Assembly (NCBI GenBank): GCA_039024435.1 | Contig: JBCCQH010000051.1 | Location: 1 to 51,635, forward strand | From: JBCCQH01 sp039024435 | GTDB lineage: Bacteria > Bacteroidota > Bacteroidia > J057 > JADKCL01 | DNA length: 51,635 bases | Direction of reading: 5' to 3' | Part shown: piece after piece, positions 1-8,956 of the stretch | How the letters are laid out: each line of letters opens with the position of its first letter | Position numbering within the stretch: the first letter of the stretch is position 1 | Translations under genes and position numbers: made by a program | The notes under the pieces: model-generated | The model's database searches: none | The model's input: the letters and a program-made list of their open reading frames with translations, nothing else | What the model was told of the DNA's origin: nothing

Positions 1-1
1 C

Positions 2-322
2 GATCATGCGCACGCGCTCGCGATGCACACCGCGGGCGAAGCCTACCTGCGCCTGCTGCGCGAGACCCTGCCTGGCGCGCTGGTCGAGGCCGCGCCAGAT
101 CTCGTGGTCTACAACGCCGGCACCGACGTCTACCGCGACGATCCCCTGGGCGGCCTGGCCTTGAGCGCGGACGACATCCTGGCGCGTGACACCTTTGTCG
201 TCGACCAGGTTCAGGCCCAGGGCGCGGCCCTTCTGTGGGTGCCGAGCGGAGGCTACACCCATGACAGCGCCGCGCTCGTGGCCACGTCGCTCCTGACCTG
301 CTTTGGCTCGCAGCTCACTTGA
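2..322 (+). CDS. Histone deacetylase family protein (class IV/HDAC11-like), C-terminal fragment
   Basis: The open frame enters from the left edge, so only about the last 106 residues are present. The sequence carries NAGTDVYRDDPLGG, whose Asp matches the zinc-binding Asp of the HDAC/arginase fold. It also carries VPSGGY, which matches the catalytic Tyr loop. Both are arranged as in HDAC11-type deacetylases and bacterial acetylpolyamine or acetoin-utilisation-type amidohydrolases. The histidine dyad would lie upstream of the window. Codon use is extremely GC-rich, unlike everything after about 1 kb. The 3' end overlaps the end of the convergent DUF4832 gene by 8 bases, so these two genes come from the same foreign genome. 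The family is clear; the substrate cannot be told. Confidence 0.8.
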   Translation, partial: DHAHALAMHTAGEAYLRLLRETLPGALVEAAPDLVVYNAGTDVYRDDPLGGLALSADDILARDTFVVDQVQAQGAALLWVPSGGYTHDSAALVATSLLTCFGSQLT

Positions 323-1005
323 GCGCGGGCAGCAACCTCCAGCCTCCCTGGCGGGTGTCGGCCACGCCGGGCGCCGTCTCGCTGATGCGCACCTCACCGA
401 GCACGTTGTCGCCGAACGCGCGCCGCCAGGTGCCCTGGTTGGCCAGGCGTATCGCGTAGGCTGGCCGCGCCGCGAGACTGGGCGAGGCATCGGGCAGCCA
501 CAAAGACAGCGTGGCGATCCCGGGCGCGGCCTGAGCCGGCCAGGCGATACGTGCCGTCATCGTGTGACGGCCCGGCCACCAGCGCCGCGGGTCGACCTGG
601 TTGAGCGGCAGCGTCCAGCGCGCGCCCGCGCTGTCGCGCAGCACAAGGTAGACCGTGCGCGCGCGAAAGGGCGCGGCGAAGCCCGTGTTCTCGAGCGTCA
701 AGCTGACGCGAGCGCGCCCGCCCGGGCGCACGGCGTCAGGAAGCGCGGCCTGGCGCAGCGCCAGACGGTAGCCGAGGCGCTCAGCGATCGCCTCAGCGCA
801 GCCCTGCTCGGCCCAGCCGGCGAGCACGTCGGGGTGGTAGCCGAAGTTGAGGTAGCTGTAGTGGAGCCGCTCAAGCTCACGCACGGCCGAGGCACAACCT
901 GTGCGCTGCCCCGCCGGGGCGCAGGTCTCGCCGCCCATGACCGCATACAGGCTCTCGTGCGCCAGAGCGTGCTTGACGGAGGCCGCGTCATCCTCGGGGT
1001 AGGTG
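315..1005 (-). CDS. DUF4832 domain protein, C-terminal fragment
   Basis: About 230 residues on the minus strand read as the C-terminal part of a DUF4832 protein, a family usually paired with DUF4874 in secreted, probably carbohydrate-related proteins of unknown function. Recognisable features are a TYPEDD stretch, AVMGGETCAP, then HYSYLNFGYHPDVL, GCAEAIAERLGYRL and a beta-sandwich tail (ALPDAVRPGGRARVSLTLEN). The tail ends in LLPALK and a stop. Codons are very GC-rich. Going upstream in the reading direction, the family sequence is coherent to about 1004 and then stops, because the DNA changes to a Bacteroidota repeat in another frame. The N-terminal half is therefore missing. The fragment belongs with the HDAC fragment, not with the rest of the window. 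Confidence 0.75.
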
Positions 1006-1010
1006 CAACG
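1004..1010. other. Breakpoint between GC-rich foreign DNA and the Bacteroidota sequence
   Basis: Left of this point the minus strand reads a coherent DUF4832 protein in very GC-rich codons. Right of it the minus strand reads the second copy of a 75-residue repeat, in a different frame and with moderate GC. The two copies of the repeat stay alignable down to GAAAGC at 1010, and the DUF4832 frame is good to about 1004. The break is thus located to a few bases. No insertion-sequence end or target duplication is visible here. Confidence 0.75.
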
Positions 1011-2887
1011 AAAGCATAGCTGGCATTGGTGCTGACGACGTTTCCGCCTTCGGTCCAATTGCTGAAGGTGAATCCACTGGCCGGGGTGGCGGTGACGGTG
1101 ACATTGGTGCCGCTGGTAAACGTGCCGCCGCCGCTGGTCGAGCCGCCATTGCTGGGCGCGCTGCTCGTGCTCACCGTGTAGTTGCTGGTCGTGACCGTAA
1201 AATTGGCGACGAGGCTGCGGTTGGCGCTGAGGGTGAAAGCGTAACTGGAATTGGTGCTGACCACGTTTCCGCCTTCGGTCCAATTGCTGAAGGTGAATCC
1301 ACTGGCCGGGGTGGCGGTGACGGTGACATTGGTGCCGCTGGCAAACGTGCCGCCGCCGCTGGTCGAGCCGCCATTGCTGGGGGCGCTGCTCGTGCTCACC
1401 GTGTAGTTGTTTCCGCCGCAGAAGCTGGCCAGGGCGGTCAGTGTCCCGGTGGCCTGAATGGGGTTGCGGGCAAACTCGGCGTAAGTCTGCGCCTGGCTGG
1501 GGGTGATGCCCGGCGAAAGCAGGTAGTGTGAGCGGGTAGAGGAAAAATACCGGACATTGGGACCGCAGTTGCTCCCACCGAACTTGCGGTCCGTACACAG
1601 GTCCGTGGTCAGGAAAAAACCACTGCTGCCAAAGGCTTGGTTGTCCCCAGTGCAAAGGTGATTGCCAGCGCCACCCGCATCGTCGTAGTAACTGCCCACG
1701 CCCCCTTCGACCGCCCCCATCGCCTGCTGGCTGGGGGTTCCGATGCTCATATCCGTATCGTAATCAAATCCCGCCACGATGGAACCCGGTGCGCCGGTGA
1801 CCATTTGCCAGGTCGAATAGGTACTGGGGACCGCATCCGCAACCCCATTGATGGTCACGCCATTGGGGACGCTGGTGCTGTAAAATTGCATCCCACTGGC
1901 ATTCGCCGGTTCCAGATCGTAGACATCGTGGAAGCCTCCGCCCCCACTGATCGTGTGCAGGCGATAGTCAAACGCGTAGTCCACCCGGTGTTCCGAACAC
2001 GCAATGTCCAACTGCACGTAGGCCCCACTCACCGCCCCCATCACACTCCGGATCGCCCGCACCGGGCCGTCAATGGTCGCGATGATCGGCCCGTTGGTGG
2101 CGGAGAAGACCTCTTCGGTCCGATTGCAATTGGTGGGGGTGATAAATGCCTGGTGGCGATCCAGGATATCGAGCCCGTTGGCACCCAGGGCGTTGATCTT
2201 GAGCTCACTTTCGGTCCAGCGACCGGTGAAGCGGAGGAAGTAATTGTTGGTGGAGATCGTCGAGTTTTCCAGGTTGAGCAAACCGTTGCACTCGTCGTAT
2301 CGGGTGCGGTAGTCGCTCATATCATAGTTGCCAAACCCAAAATTGTAGGTGACCAGATCGGCCCCTGCTCCCGGCGAAAGGTTACCGCTTCTTCGGAACA
2401 GGTAGATGTAACCCAGCACCGTATTGCTGATGGGATCTTGCAGGGTGACTTCACAGGGATCCCCCGTGGTGCCACTGGGCGGACTGATACAGGTGTTGAT
2501 TTGAGGGCCCGCATCGCGGGCCATGAAAGCGAGCTCATCGTTGGCGTCAAAACTGGGGTCGGGATCCGCACCGATGTAGGTCAGGGGATCGGCGTAGAAA
2601 GGGACGTCCCAAGGCACCGGTTTTTTCGAGCCACGGCAACCGTTGGGCCCCCAGGGCGCTTCGATTTGCGTGACCAGGACTTCGTCGATTTGGATCGGGA
2701 TCTGAACCAGATTCGCACCATCAAAACGGAATCCCACGATGTCTCCCGGCAGCAGGCCAGGGATACCGGTAAAGCAGGGCAGATCACTGCCTGGTACCAC
2801 GATGGGGTCTTTGCTGCGGTCCGGCGATTGGGCCACCGCAAGGCAGCCCCAGAAAAGGGCAATCAGAAAGGTAACGAGCGGTTTCAT
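1006..2887 (-). CDS. Secreted protein with InlB-type beta repeats, 3'-truncated at the breakpoint
   Basis: The start at 2887 gives a clean signal peptide (MKPLVTFLIALFWGCLAVAQ). An upstream in-frame ATG at 2935 would put charged residues in front of it. Residues 25 to about 490 form an extracellular domain I do not recognise, with scattered Cys and many aromatic residues. Two tandem 75-residue modules follow, with the GFTFSNWTEGG motif typical of divergent InlB B-repeat (Flg_new_2) domains. The natural C-terminus, probably with a T9SS sorting domain, is lost. As the sequence stands, the frame reads out of frame through the DUF4832 DNA and stops at 698, giving a nonsense tail. The fold outside the repeats and the function are unknown. 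Confidence 0.7.
1010..1409 (-). repeat. Tandem 225-bp coding repeat (InlB B-repeat-like modules)
   Basis: The stretch around GTGTAGTTG at 1176-1184 recurs at 1401-1409, exactly 225 bp (75 codons) away, and the sequence between is nearly identical. Copy one spans 1185-1409; copy two runs from 1184 down to 1010, where it is cut by the breakpoint. Near-identity of neighbouring modules makes this a place where short-read assemblies can misjoin. Confidence 0.9.
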
Positions 2888-3134
2888 AGCAGACAGGTTT
2901 TCTTTTTTGAAAAAGTGTAGACAGCGGATGGACAACCGACTGCGGGAAAGCAGCCGAGTATCTTTCAGAGATATTCCTCAATTGGGGCGGGATTTCTCGG
3001 GAAGAATGGCTGAACGCGCCGTCTCGCTGTTTGAACGTGTCGCCGAGCCAGCTATCCGTGACCCAGGATCGGGTAGGCGACCATCAGATTTGTGCCCGAG
3101 CGAAACTTTCTTAACCTGGGGGACTTATCGCCCT

Positions 3135-4787
3135 ATGAGGCGGCACACGATCCTTTTGCTGAATTTCAATTCCCCACGCCGGACACACTACGGTGCCGGG
3201 CTAATGGTGCTCCTGCTGGGGCTGGCTCAGTTCGGCTGGGCCCAGTCCGGGGACCCGATGATCCAAAAGCTGATCGACGCCAAACTGCTCAAAAAAAGCC
3301 AGGCCGCGCGCTACGCGGCGCTCCTCAGCGACCGCGAAGATCGCCCCCCTGCCGTCTACCTCCGTGGCCTGGCGCAAATGGAGTGGCAAAAAATAGTCGG
3401 AAGCGAGGAAGTCGCGTCCTATATCTACATCAGCTTTCCTGACCGCCTCACGGCTCGGGAGCGCAAAAAGCTCAACCGGAAACTGGCCCAAACGGTATCT
3501 GGCTTGCAAGCCGCACGGTTGATTTCGGAGAAAGAGCTGCATTTCCAACGGGAAGAGATCGCCAAGAACCGCTATCCGCACCCCTTGGTGCTGCTGAACC
3601 GCATTGGGGAACGGCTGGACGAGCAAGCCCACCTAGCCCCGGAGAGGGTGATGGTTTTTGCCGAGAAATTGCGGCGGCTCGGCGTTTCCTCGGGGGCCAA
3701 ATATGAAGGCTTGAAATCGGCCATCGCCGAAGGTGCGCTGTCCCGCTCGGTCGAATTGGTTGCCCACTGCGACCGCGCGGTTCTGATTGATCTGAACCAA
3801 TATTCCCCGCGACCGGCCGATTACCTGGAAGAGGTTCACCAGAAGACCGCCGGAGTGCTGCCGGAACTGGCCTTTGCCGATTTTTCCTTTGAAGTTGTCC
3901 TCGACAGTGTGAATTCTTACGGCAATTGGCAGTCCTACGACTGCCGGGTCACCCTGACCGTCAAAGGAAAAACCTACCGCCACCGCAGCTTTTACAGCAG
4001 TCATCCAAAAGAGGTCAAAGAAGCCACGGATTTCAAAATCGACTCCCAGGAGTACTACCAGATCTTCAACCAGGTACTGGCCGATCAGCAGTCGGCGCTT
4101 CGCTTGCATTTGGTCAAGGCCCACCGCGGAAATGCCCGGGACTGGAACACCTACGGGATCATCGCCCTGACCGCGGCGCAAGCGGACAGTTTGCACTACC
4201 GAACGTATTTTGACTTGAGTTACGAAAACTTCAAAAATCCCTTGACCTCGGCGCGGATTCAATCGGCCATCGACGCTTACCGGGAGATCGGATTGCTGGA
4301 CCACCTCACCCCGGAGAAAATCGCCGAATGCCGGAAGCGGGCTTCTGAGACCACCCATGAGGATTTGAACCAAGTATTGGAAGCATTTCCCGACGTGATC
4401 CATTCTTTTGACCTCGAAATGAGCAACTTGACCGATCCCTACGCGGAAGTGATTCGGGCTTGTGCCGCCATCTCCCACGGCGATTTCCAACCCACCGGGA
4501 CCGAGGATGACTTTGCCGACGAAAAGCTCAATACCGTGACGGTGAGATTTGCCTTGAACAGAAAGATGTACTTCAAAGCCCTGGAAAAGATGGGCGATTG
4601 GTTTGATGGTCAGTTTTTTGGTTTTTTGGATGAGGTGGTCGCCGACAATCCGCTCCCAGGACGGTTTTATTCCCTCTACGAAGGGGGCCAGGGAGCCCGG
4701 ATCATCTACCTCACCCCCCAGCAATACCGATTCCTCAAATCCGAAAATCTCCTGGTCTTTGCGCAGCCGGGGGGAGACGGCAATTGA
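3135..4787 (+). CDS. Secreted protein of unknown function
   Basis: The protein is about 550 residues with an N-terminal signal sequence; the hydrophobic core is MVLLLGLAQFGWAQ. ATGs at 3135 and 3204 are both possible: the first gives a long basic n-region, the second a very short one. The mature part is rich in charged and helical sequence (residues 30-200), followed by a mixed alpha/beta part. I recognise no family and see no membrane segments beyond the signal and no T9SS-type C-terminus. It may be a periplasmic protein. It is transcribed divergently from the truncated repeat protein, with about 250 bp between them. It is followed by a lipoprotein and another exported protein on the same strand. 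Confidence 0.75.
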   Translation: MRRHTILLLNFNSPRRTHYGAGLMVLLLGLAQFGWAQSGDPMIQKLIDAKLLKKSQAARYAALLSDREDRPPAVYLRGLAQMEWQKIVGSEEVASYIYISFPDRLTARERKKLNRKLAQTVSGLQAARLISEKELHFQREEIAKNRYPHPLVLLNRIGERLDEQAHLAPERVMVFAEKLRRLGVSSGAKYEGLKSAIAEGALSRSVELVAHCDRAVLIDLNQYSPRPADYLEEVHQKTAGVLPELAFADFSFEVVLDSVNSYGNWQSYDCRVTLTVKGKTYRHRSFYSSHPKEVKEATDFKIDSQEYYQIFNQVLADQQSALRLHLVKAHRGNARDWNTYGIIALTAAQADSLHYRTYFDLSYENFKNPLTSARIQSAIDAYREIGLLDHLTPEKIAECRKRASETTHEDLNQVLEAFPDVIHSFDLEMSNLTDPYAEVIRACAAISHGDFQPTGTEDDFADEKLNTVTVRFALNRKMYFKALEKMGDWFDGQFFGFLDEVVADNPLPGRFYSLYEGGQGARIIYLTPQQYRFLKSENLLVFAQPGGDGN

Positions 4788-4958
4788 GGCTTTGTTCCCG
4801 GGGAATTGCCACACTCGAAGCCCAACTCGGAGATGCAACTGTCGGCTGGGGGAAGGCACTTGTGCTCCTCAGCGCAGCACTTGTGTAAAATCAAGGGGCG
4901 ATTTTGTTGGGAAATCGCACATTGGGGGCAGATTATCCATTTAACCATTTCTCACACA

Positions 4959-5423
4959 ATGAAACCTGTAACGTACATCAATGCACTGGCCTTCGGCATT
5001 CTCGCGGCATTTCTCCTCGGTGGGTGTGCCCAATTCGAAGACGTCATCACCAACAAAGAAGGAACCTGGCGCACAACCCAAGCAAAATTTTCCGAGTACG
5101 AAAACGGAACCCTCGTGGATGAGCAAGACTGGGATGCACCCGAAATTATGGTGTTTTACGCCGATGGAACCGGAGAGTACCGATTTGCCGACGGAACGGT
5201 TGATACCGCAACGACGATTACCTGGAGTTACGATGCAGCCAGCGAAGCCATGACCATCAATGAAAGCACCACCTTTTCCGGTGGATCCGTGGAAATCGAG
5301 TGGCCGTATACCGTGATCCGCTCAAAAAAGAATGCCCAGTCCTGGAAAGTCAGCGATGAAGAAACCACCGGTGGCACCACCTACTTGACCGAAATCACCC
5401 TTGAATTGGAGCGCGTAGATTGA
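4959..5423 (+). CDS. Small lipoprotein, lipocalin-like
   Basis: The 154-residue protein starts MKPVTYINALAF and has a lipobox (LLGGC, Cys at about residue 23), so it should be lipid-anchored. The mature part (KEGTWRTTQAKF, then YADGTGEYRFADG, TWSYDAASEAMTI, ending LTEITLELERVD) has the short beta-strand rhythm of lipocalin-like 'quality-of-fit' domains common in Bacteroidota lipoproteins. No ligand can be inferred. It lies 42 bp before the next exported protein and could share its transcript. Confidence 0.8.
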   Translation: MKPVTYINALAFGILAAFLLGGCAQFEDVITNKEGTWRTTQAKFSEYENGTLVDEQDWDAPEIMVFYADGTGEYRFADGTVDTATTITWSYDAASEAMTINESTTFSGGSVEIEWPYTVIRSKKNAQSWKVSDEETTGGTTYLTEITLELERVD

Positions 5424-5465
5424 TTCCCGCCCGACCGCATTGATTTACCCCTAGCCAATCCCACC

Positions 5466-7211
5466 ATGCGTATCCCCATCATCGTGCTCGCTGGATTCGT
5501 GAGCCTCTTTCTGTCGGGTCCGAACACCCAGGCCCAAGCCCCCGTCGAAATCATCGAAGTTCTTCCCCCCGGGGGAAAAATTCGCCCCTCTGCCCCTCGC
5601 CTACTTGGATTTACGGCGGATCCGGAAATTCCGCAGTTGGTTGTGCGGTTCAATCACCCCGAAGGCGGGATTCAGCGGGTGCGCAACCGGGTGATGGATG
5701 GGGGCCGGGAGCCCAAGACCTTGTCCGCCTACGGCCTTTTTCCACTGGACGCACCCGATCCCTCGCCCGCATTTTCGGTTACGTGGTTTGCCGCGGCCCG
5801 GTCTTCCAACTCGGTCAACTTCTACGCCGACCATCGCCAGGCTGGAAGCCTCAATGACGACGCCTACCTGGCAAAGAAAGGAGAAATCCTCTCCCACGAG
5901 GCCTTCCAAAAATTTCGCTCATCCCTCGTTTCGGGAGGGTTCCAAAATCTCAGCCAGGTGGAGGGGCGCCGTTCGGATGCGTTGGATCCGCGCGCCCCCC
6001 ACGTGGAATCTTATCGGGAGACGGTGATCACCATGGGATTGAGCGGAGGCATATCCTACTTGACCACGTCCACCTACCACCGGAAGCCCGAGGACAAGCG
6101 CTACACTGGACTCATGGGCTCGGCCTATTCCGGGAAGCACGCCATCAACCGAGAGGAGGTAAAAACCGCGTTTGGCGATAAGAACCTTGCCTTCAAAGGC
6201 TACTCGATGCTGGGCGACCCCGGAACCGGAAACGCGGTTATCCTGGGAGGACTGAAGTACCGGAAGGACAAGACAAAGAAACACAGTCACTTCTACGAGC
6301 ACCTCATCCTGGTATTTGGGAACGACGGAAAAATTGTGGGACGGGAGAAAATTGATACCCAGGCACCCTTTTCTTTCACCCAGGTTTTGCCGATCACCGG
6401 GGAAAAAATGGCTCCGACGATCTACGCGGTTCCCTATGCGGTATTTATCGGCAGTTGCCCCACCAAACAAGGACTGTCCGGGGAAAATCCCCCGGCAAAA
6501 ATGGTGCTGGTGGTGGACTCCAAGACCGGCCAGGTCGTAGCCCGAAACCGCGTCGATCTGCCGGGAGCCCGGGCCAATTTGCTGCAGGTAGACCGCCACC
6601 AGAATGGCGAAATCCGCGTGTTGTTTGCCTACCGGCGGGGCAATCGGGGCGGCTTTTCTCAGGTTACCATTGGTACGGAAGGAGTCGTCGCGCAACGCGA
6701 TGTCGCCGCATCCGATTTCCCAATGGCGGAACTTACGGCGCGGGGCAATGTCGATTGGACCGACAATTACCGGACCCTGCGCTACTACGAGACGCGGGAT
6801 CGCCGGCTGCTAACCCTGAATGCCCTCCGCACCGTCGAAGAAGATCCAAGAACGCGCAAACGAATCGTCCGGTTCAAGGGCTACCATCTACTGGTGCACA
6901 ATGGCTCGGGAGAGTTGATCGGCGGAATACCGCTACCGCATCTGGCGGATGCGGACAAGTTGGGTTTTCAGGAACTGACCGCGGGGCGCATGGTGCTGAC
7001 CTACGCGAAGCGGATTCCGCAGCAGGATCCGATTCCCCAAATGATTGTCTGCGACTCCGATGGAAATCTTTCGCGCACCGAGGTTGTGGCCGCCCCGGGG
7101 CTGCGCCTCACCGGTACCCGTCCGCTGCTTGCGCCCGACCACCGCGAGGTCTATTTTGTGGCGCAGAACCAGGAGGCACAGGGCATTTATCTGGTCAAGG
7201 TTGGCCTTTGA
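5466..7211 (+). CDS. Secreted protein of unknown function, possible beta-propeller
   Basis: The 581-residue protein has a signal peptide (MRIPIIVLAGFVSLFLSGPN, cleavage probably after TQAQA). The mature sequence alternates short beta-strand blocks with 'GNDGKIVGREKID', 'VVDSKTGQVVARN' and 'GSGELIGGIPLP' turns. This pattern is typical of a beta-propeller reporting protein, but no named family is recognised. The last residues (HREVYFVAQNQEAQ, then GIYLVKVGL) look like a final propeller strand rather than a T9SS sorting domain. It follows the lipocalin-like lipoprotein by 42 bp and precedes grpB by 171 bp. Confidence 0.75.
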   Translation: MRIPIIVLAGFVSLFLSGPNTQAQAPVEIIEVLPPGGKIRPSAPRLLGFTADPEIPQLVVRFNHPEGGIQRVRNRVMDGGREPKTLSAYGLFPLDAPDPSPAFSVTWFAAARSSNSVNFYADHRQAGSLNDDAYLAKKGEILSHEAFQKFRSSLVSGGFQNLSQVEGRRSDALDPRAPHVESYRETVITMGLSGGISYLTTSTYHRKPEDKRYTGLMGSAYSGKHAINREEVKTAFGDKNLAFKGYSMLGDPGTGNAVILGGLKYRKDKTKKHSHFYEHLILVFGNDGKIVGREKIDTQAPFSFTQVLPITGEKMAPTIYAVPYAVFIGSCPTKQGLSGENPPAKMVLVVDSKTGQVVARNRVDLPGARANLLQVDRHQNGEIRVLFAYRRGNRGGFSQVTIGTEGVVAQRDVAASDFPMAELTARGNVDWTDNYRTLRYYETRDRRLLTLNALRTVEEDPRTRKRIVRFKGYHLLVHNGSGELIGGIPLPHLADADKLGFQELTAGRMVLTYAKRIPQQDPIPQMIVCDSDGNLSRTEVVAAPGLRLTGTRPLLAPDHREVYFVAQNQEAQGIYLVKVGL

Positions 7212-7382
7212 GCCGACCCATGCTCGGTTGCGCAGCGGCAAGGGGAGCGGGCGAGGGTGCTCGTTCTCATCCAAGGCGGTCCGCATATCCGAAACCTGCG
7301 CCGCTTTGGAAATCGCCCGGGCCGGACTATCTTTCTGAGCCCATGGCTGGCCCGAACGCAACTCAGCTTGGGCGCATGAACC

Positions 7383-7967
7383 ATGAAAATCGAAATCCAT
7401 CCCTACAACCCCGCATGGCCCCAGCTTTTTGCCGAAGAAAAACAGCGGCTTTCCGCGCAATTGGACGGTCTGGGGGCCCGCATCGAGCACATTGGATCCA
7501 CTTCGGTGCCGGACCTTGCCGCTAAGCCGATCATCGACATTGCGGTCGGGCTACAATCTCCGGATCACCTGGACCAGATGCCGGACCGGATGCTGCAGGA
7601 TCCCCACTACCTCTACTTTCCGGTTTATGAGTCGATGATGCCGGGGCGGCGGTATTTTTTGCGGATTTCTTCGGCCGGGCAGCGCGCCCAATTGCCGCAG
7701 GTCATTGACAACTTTGAGTTGACGCTACACCCCGCCGTACTTACCCGGGAATACCAGATCCACATCTGGGTGGAGGCCACCGAGGACTACCAGCGGCACC
7801 TGCGCTTTCGGGACCATTTGCGGACCCATCCCCAAGTGCGCCAAGCATACGAAGACCTGAAAAAGGACCTCGCCCAGCGCGAATGGGCCAGTGGTGGCGA
7901 TTACGCGGAGGCAAAAACAGAATTTATCCGCCGGATTGAACGGGAAGCGCTGGGGGGAGCAGGCTAG
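7383..7967 (+). CDS. GrpB family protein (UPF0157), nucleotidyltransferase fold
   Basis: The 194-residue protein matches the GrpB/UPF0157 family along its length. It has an N-terminal IEIHPYNPAWPQLFAEE, the hallmark IEHIGSTSVPDLAAKPIIDI with its catalytic-type Asp, and a C-terminal helical part (RFRDHLRTHPQVRQAYEDLK, then GDYAEAKTEFI). GrpB proteins have a minimal nucleotidyltransferase fold; some related domains in CoaE fusions have unknown substrates. The length is normal and the start is well placed. It stands alone between an exported protein and the AT-rich cassette. The family assignment is firm; the substrate is unknown. Confidence 0.93.
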   Translation: MKIEIHPYNPAWPQLFAEEKQRLSAQLDGLGARIEHIGSTSVPDLAAKPIIDIAVGLQSPDHLDQMPDRMLQDPHYLYFPVYESMMPGRRYFLRISSAGQRAQLPQVIDNFELTLHPAVLTREYQIHIWVEATEDYQRHLRFRDHLRTHPQVRQAYEDLKKDLAQREWASGGDYAEAKTEFIRRIEREALGGAG

Positions 7968-8120
7968 CGTTTTAAAGTCCAGCCATCACTTTCATTTCGG
8001 CAAATCCGGATCCCGGAATCAAGATCAGGGCAGAGCGGAGACTATTTTGATTTTGTCGAATTAGGGAACACAATTGCCGTATTTTTCGTAATTTGTAGAG
8101 AAGTAAATGAGGCAAAAGCG

Positions 8121-8336
8121 ATGAAAAAAAGTTACTTCTCCTTGGCAACCATCAGAAGTTCAAACCGCAAGGTAATCTACTCGGCCAAGACGCAAGCAAT
8201 TCGCCCAATGACTTACAATGGCGATATTCAGGTATCGGTTACCCGCAGTGGCAGACGTTATCAGCAAACCCTCGACAATGCAAAAATCAAGAAAGCTTAC
8301 TCAACTGCATTAGAGCGTCATGCCAAGAGAGTATAA
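8121..8336 (+). CDS. Small basic protein of unknown function (first gene of an AT-rich pair)
   Basis: This 71-residue protein (MKKSYFSLATIRSSNRK, then YNGDIQVSVTRSGRRYQQ) is rich in Lys, Arg, Ser and Tyr with no membrane segment. I do not recognise it. Its stop lies 17 bases inside the next gene, which suggests translational coupling. The DNA is distinctly more AT-rich than the flanking genes, and the upstream 100 bp is also AT-rich, so the pair looks acquired. Confidence 0.6.
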   Translation: MKKSYFSLATIRSSNRKVIYSAKTQAIRPMTYNGDIQVSVTRSGRRYQQTLDNAKIKKAYSTALERHAKRV

Positions 8337-8892
8337 CTACATCTACAACAAATTAGTGGATGGAGAAGGGGACATTGCGGGTCATATTGCCTATTCTCTT
8401 TACAAGCAGCACAAAGCCGAGTTCATTGCCAAGTTCAAGAAAGACAATCCCAATCGGGTTGATTTATCCGAAGCTGACTTTAAATCATTCAACAATTTTT
8501 CCCGTACCCAACAGCAAATCGACAACGACAAGGTTCGGGCAGAATTGATCTTGCAAGAATTTCTCACCGTGGCACTCAATGAAACCGTGGAGGAAATTGC
8601 GGAACAAACGAAGGCCAACTTTGAATCGCACCTCGAAAATACCCTCAAGAAATTGCACCCTACGACATTTTGGCAATCATTCGGACGTGGCCTTGCCAGT
8701 AGTTTAGCCGGGGCCTTTATTTTCGCTTTAATTGTGGCTGCTTTCTTGTTTATCAACCGAGAAAATCCCCCAATCTATTTGAACAAGTCCCCATCCATTG
8801 AAAATCAGGCAAGTGTTGAAAGCAAAAACCCAATTCCGGCAGACGTTGAAGATACTTCCAGAAATTCTTCGGGTTCGTTAGGTTCCGAATGA
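8320..8892 (+). CDS. Tail-anchored membrane protein of unknown function (AT-rich cassette)
   Basis: The 190-residue protein has an N-terminal soluble domain (REYNYIYNKLV, then DIAGHIAYSLYKQHKAEFI at about residues 16-36), a long polar helical or coiled region (about 60-120), and one transmembrane segment at about 130-150 (SLAGAFIFALIVAAFLFIN). A short Ser/Asn-rich tail follows. The conserved-looking GHIAYSLYK block resembles a bacterial family I have seen only as hypothetical, and I cannot name it. The start overlaps the previous gene by 17 bases. Its own stop TGA overlaps an ATG at 8889 in an ATGA arrangement. Codon use is AT-rich compared with both sides, which supports horizontal transfer. 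Confidence 0.75.
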   Translation: MPREYNYIYNKLVDGEGDIAGHIAYSLYKQHKAEFIAKFKKDNPNRVDLSEADFKSFNNFSRTQQQIDNDKVRAELILQEFLTVALNETVEEIAEQTKANFESHLENTLKKLHPTTFWQSFGRGLASSLAGAFIFALIVAAFLFINRENPPIYLNKSPSIENQASVESKNPIPADVEDTSRNSSGSLGSE

Positions 8893-8956
8893 ATCAAAAT
8901 CCTTATCACTTCATCGTGGCGATCATCGAACGATTCAGACAATTCTCTTTTTCTGG

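Noticed and set aside
1010..1409. Tandem repeat considered as CRISPR or satellite
   Set aside because: The 225-bp period is an exact multiple of three, the unit is coding and matches an InlB-type module, and there are no spacers.
1637..2920. Long plus-strand open frame opposite the truncated secreted protein
   Set aside because: It is antisense to a frame with a signal peptide and InlB repeats; its composition is that of a shadow frame and no family is recognisable.
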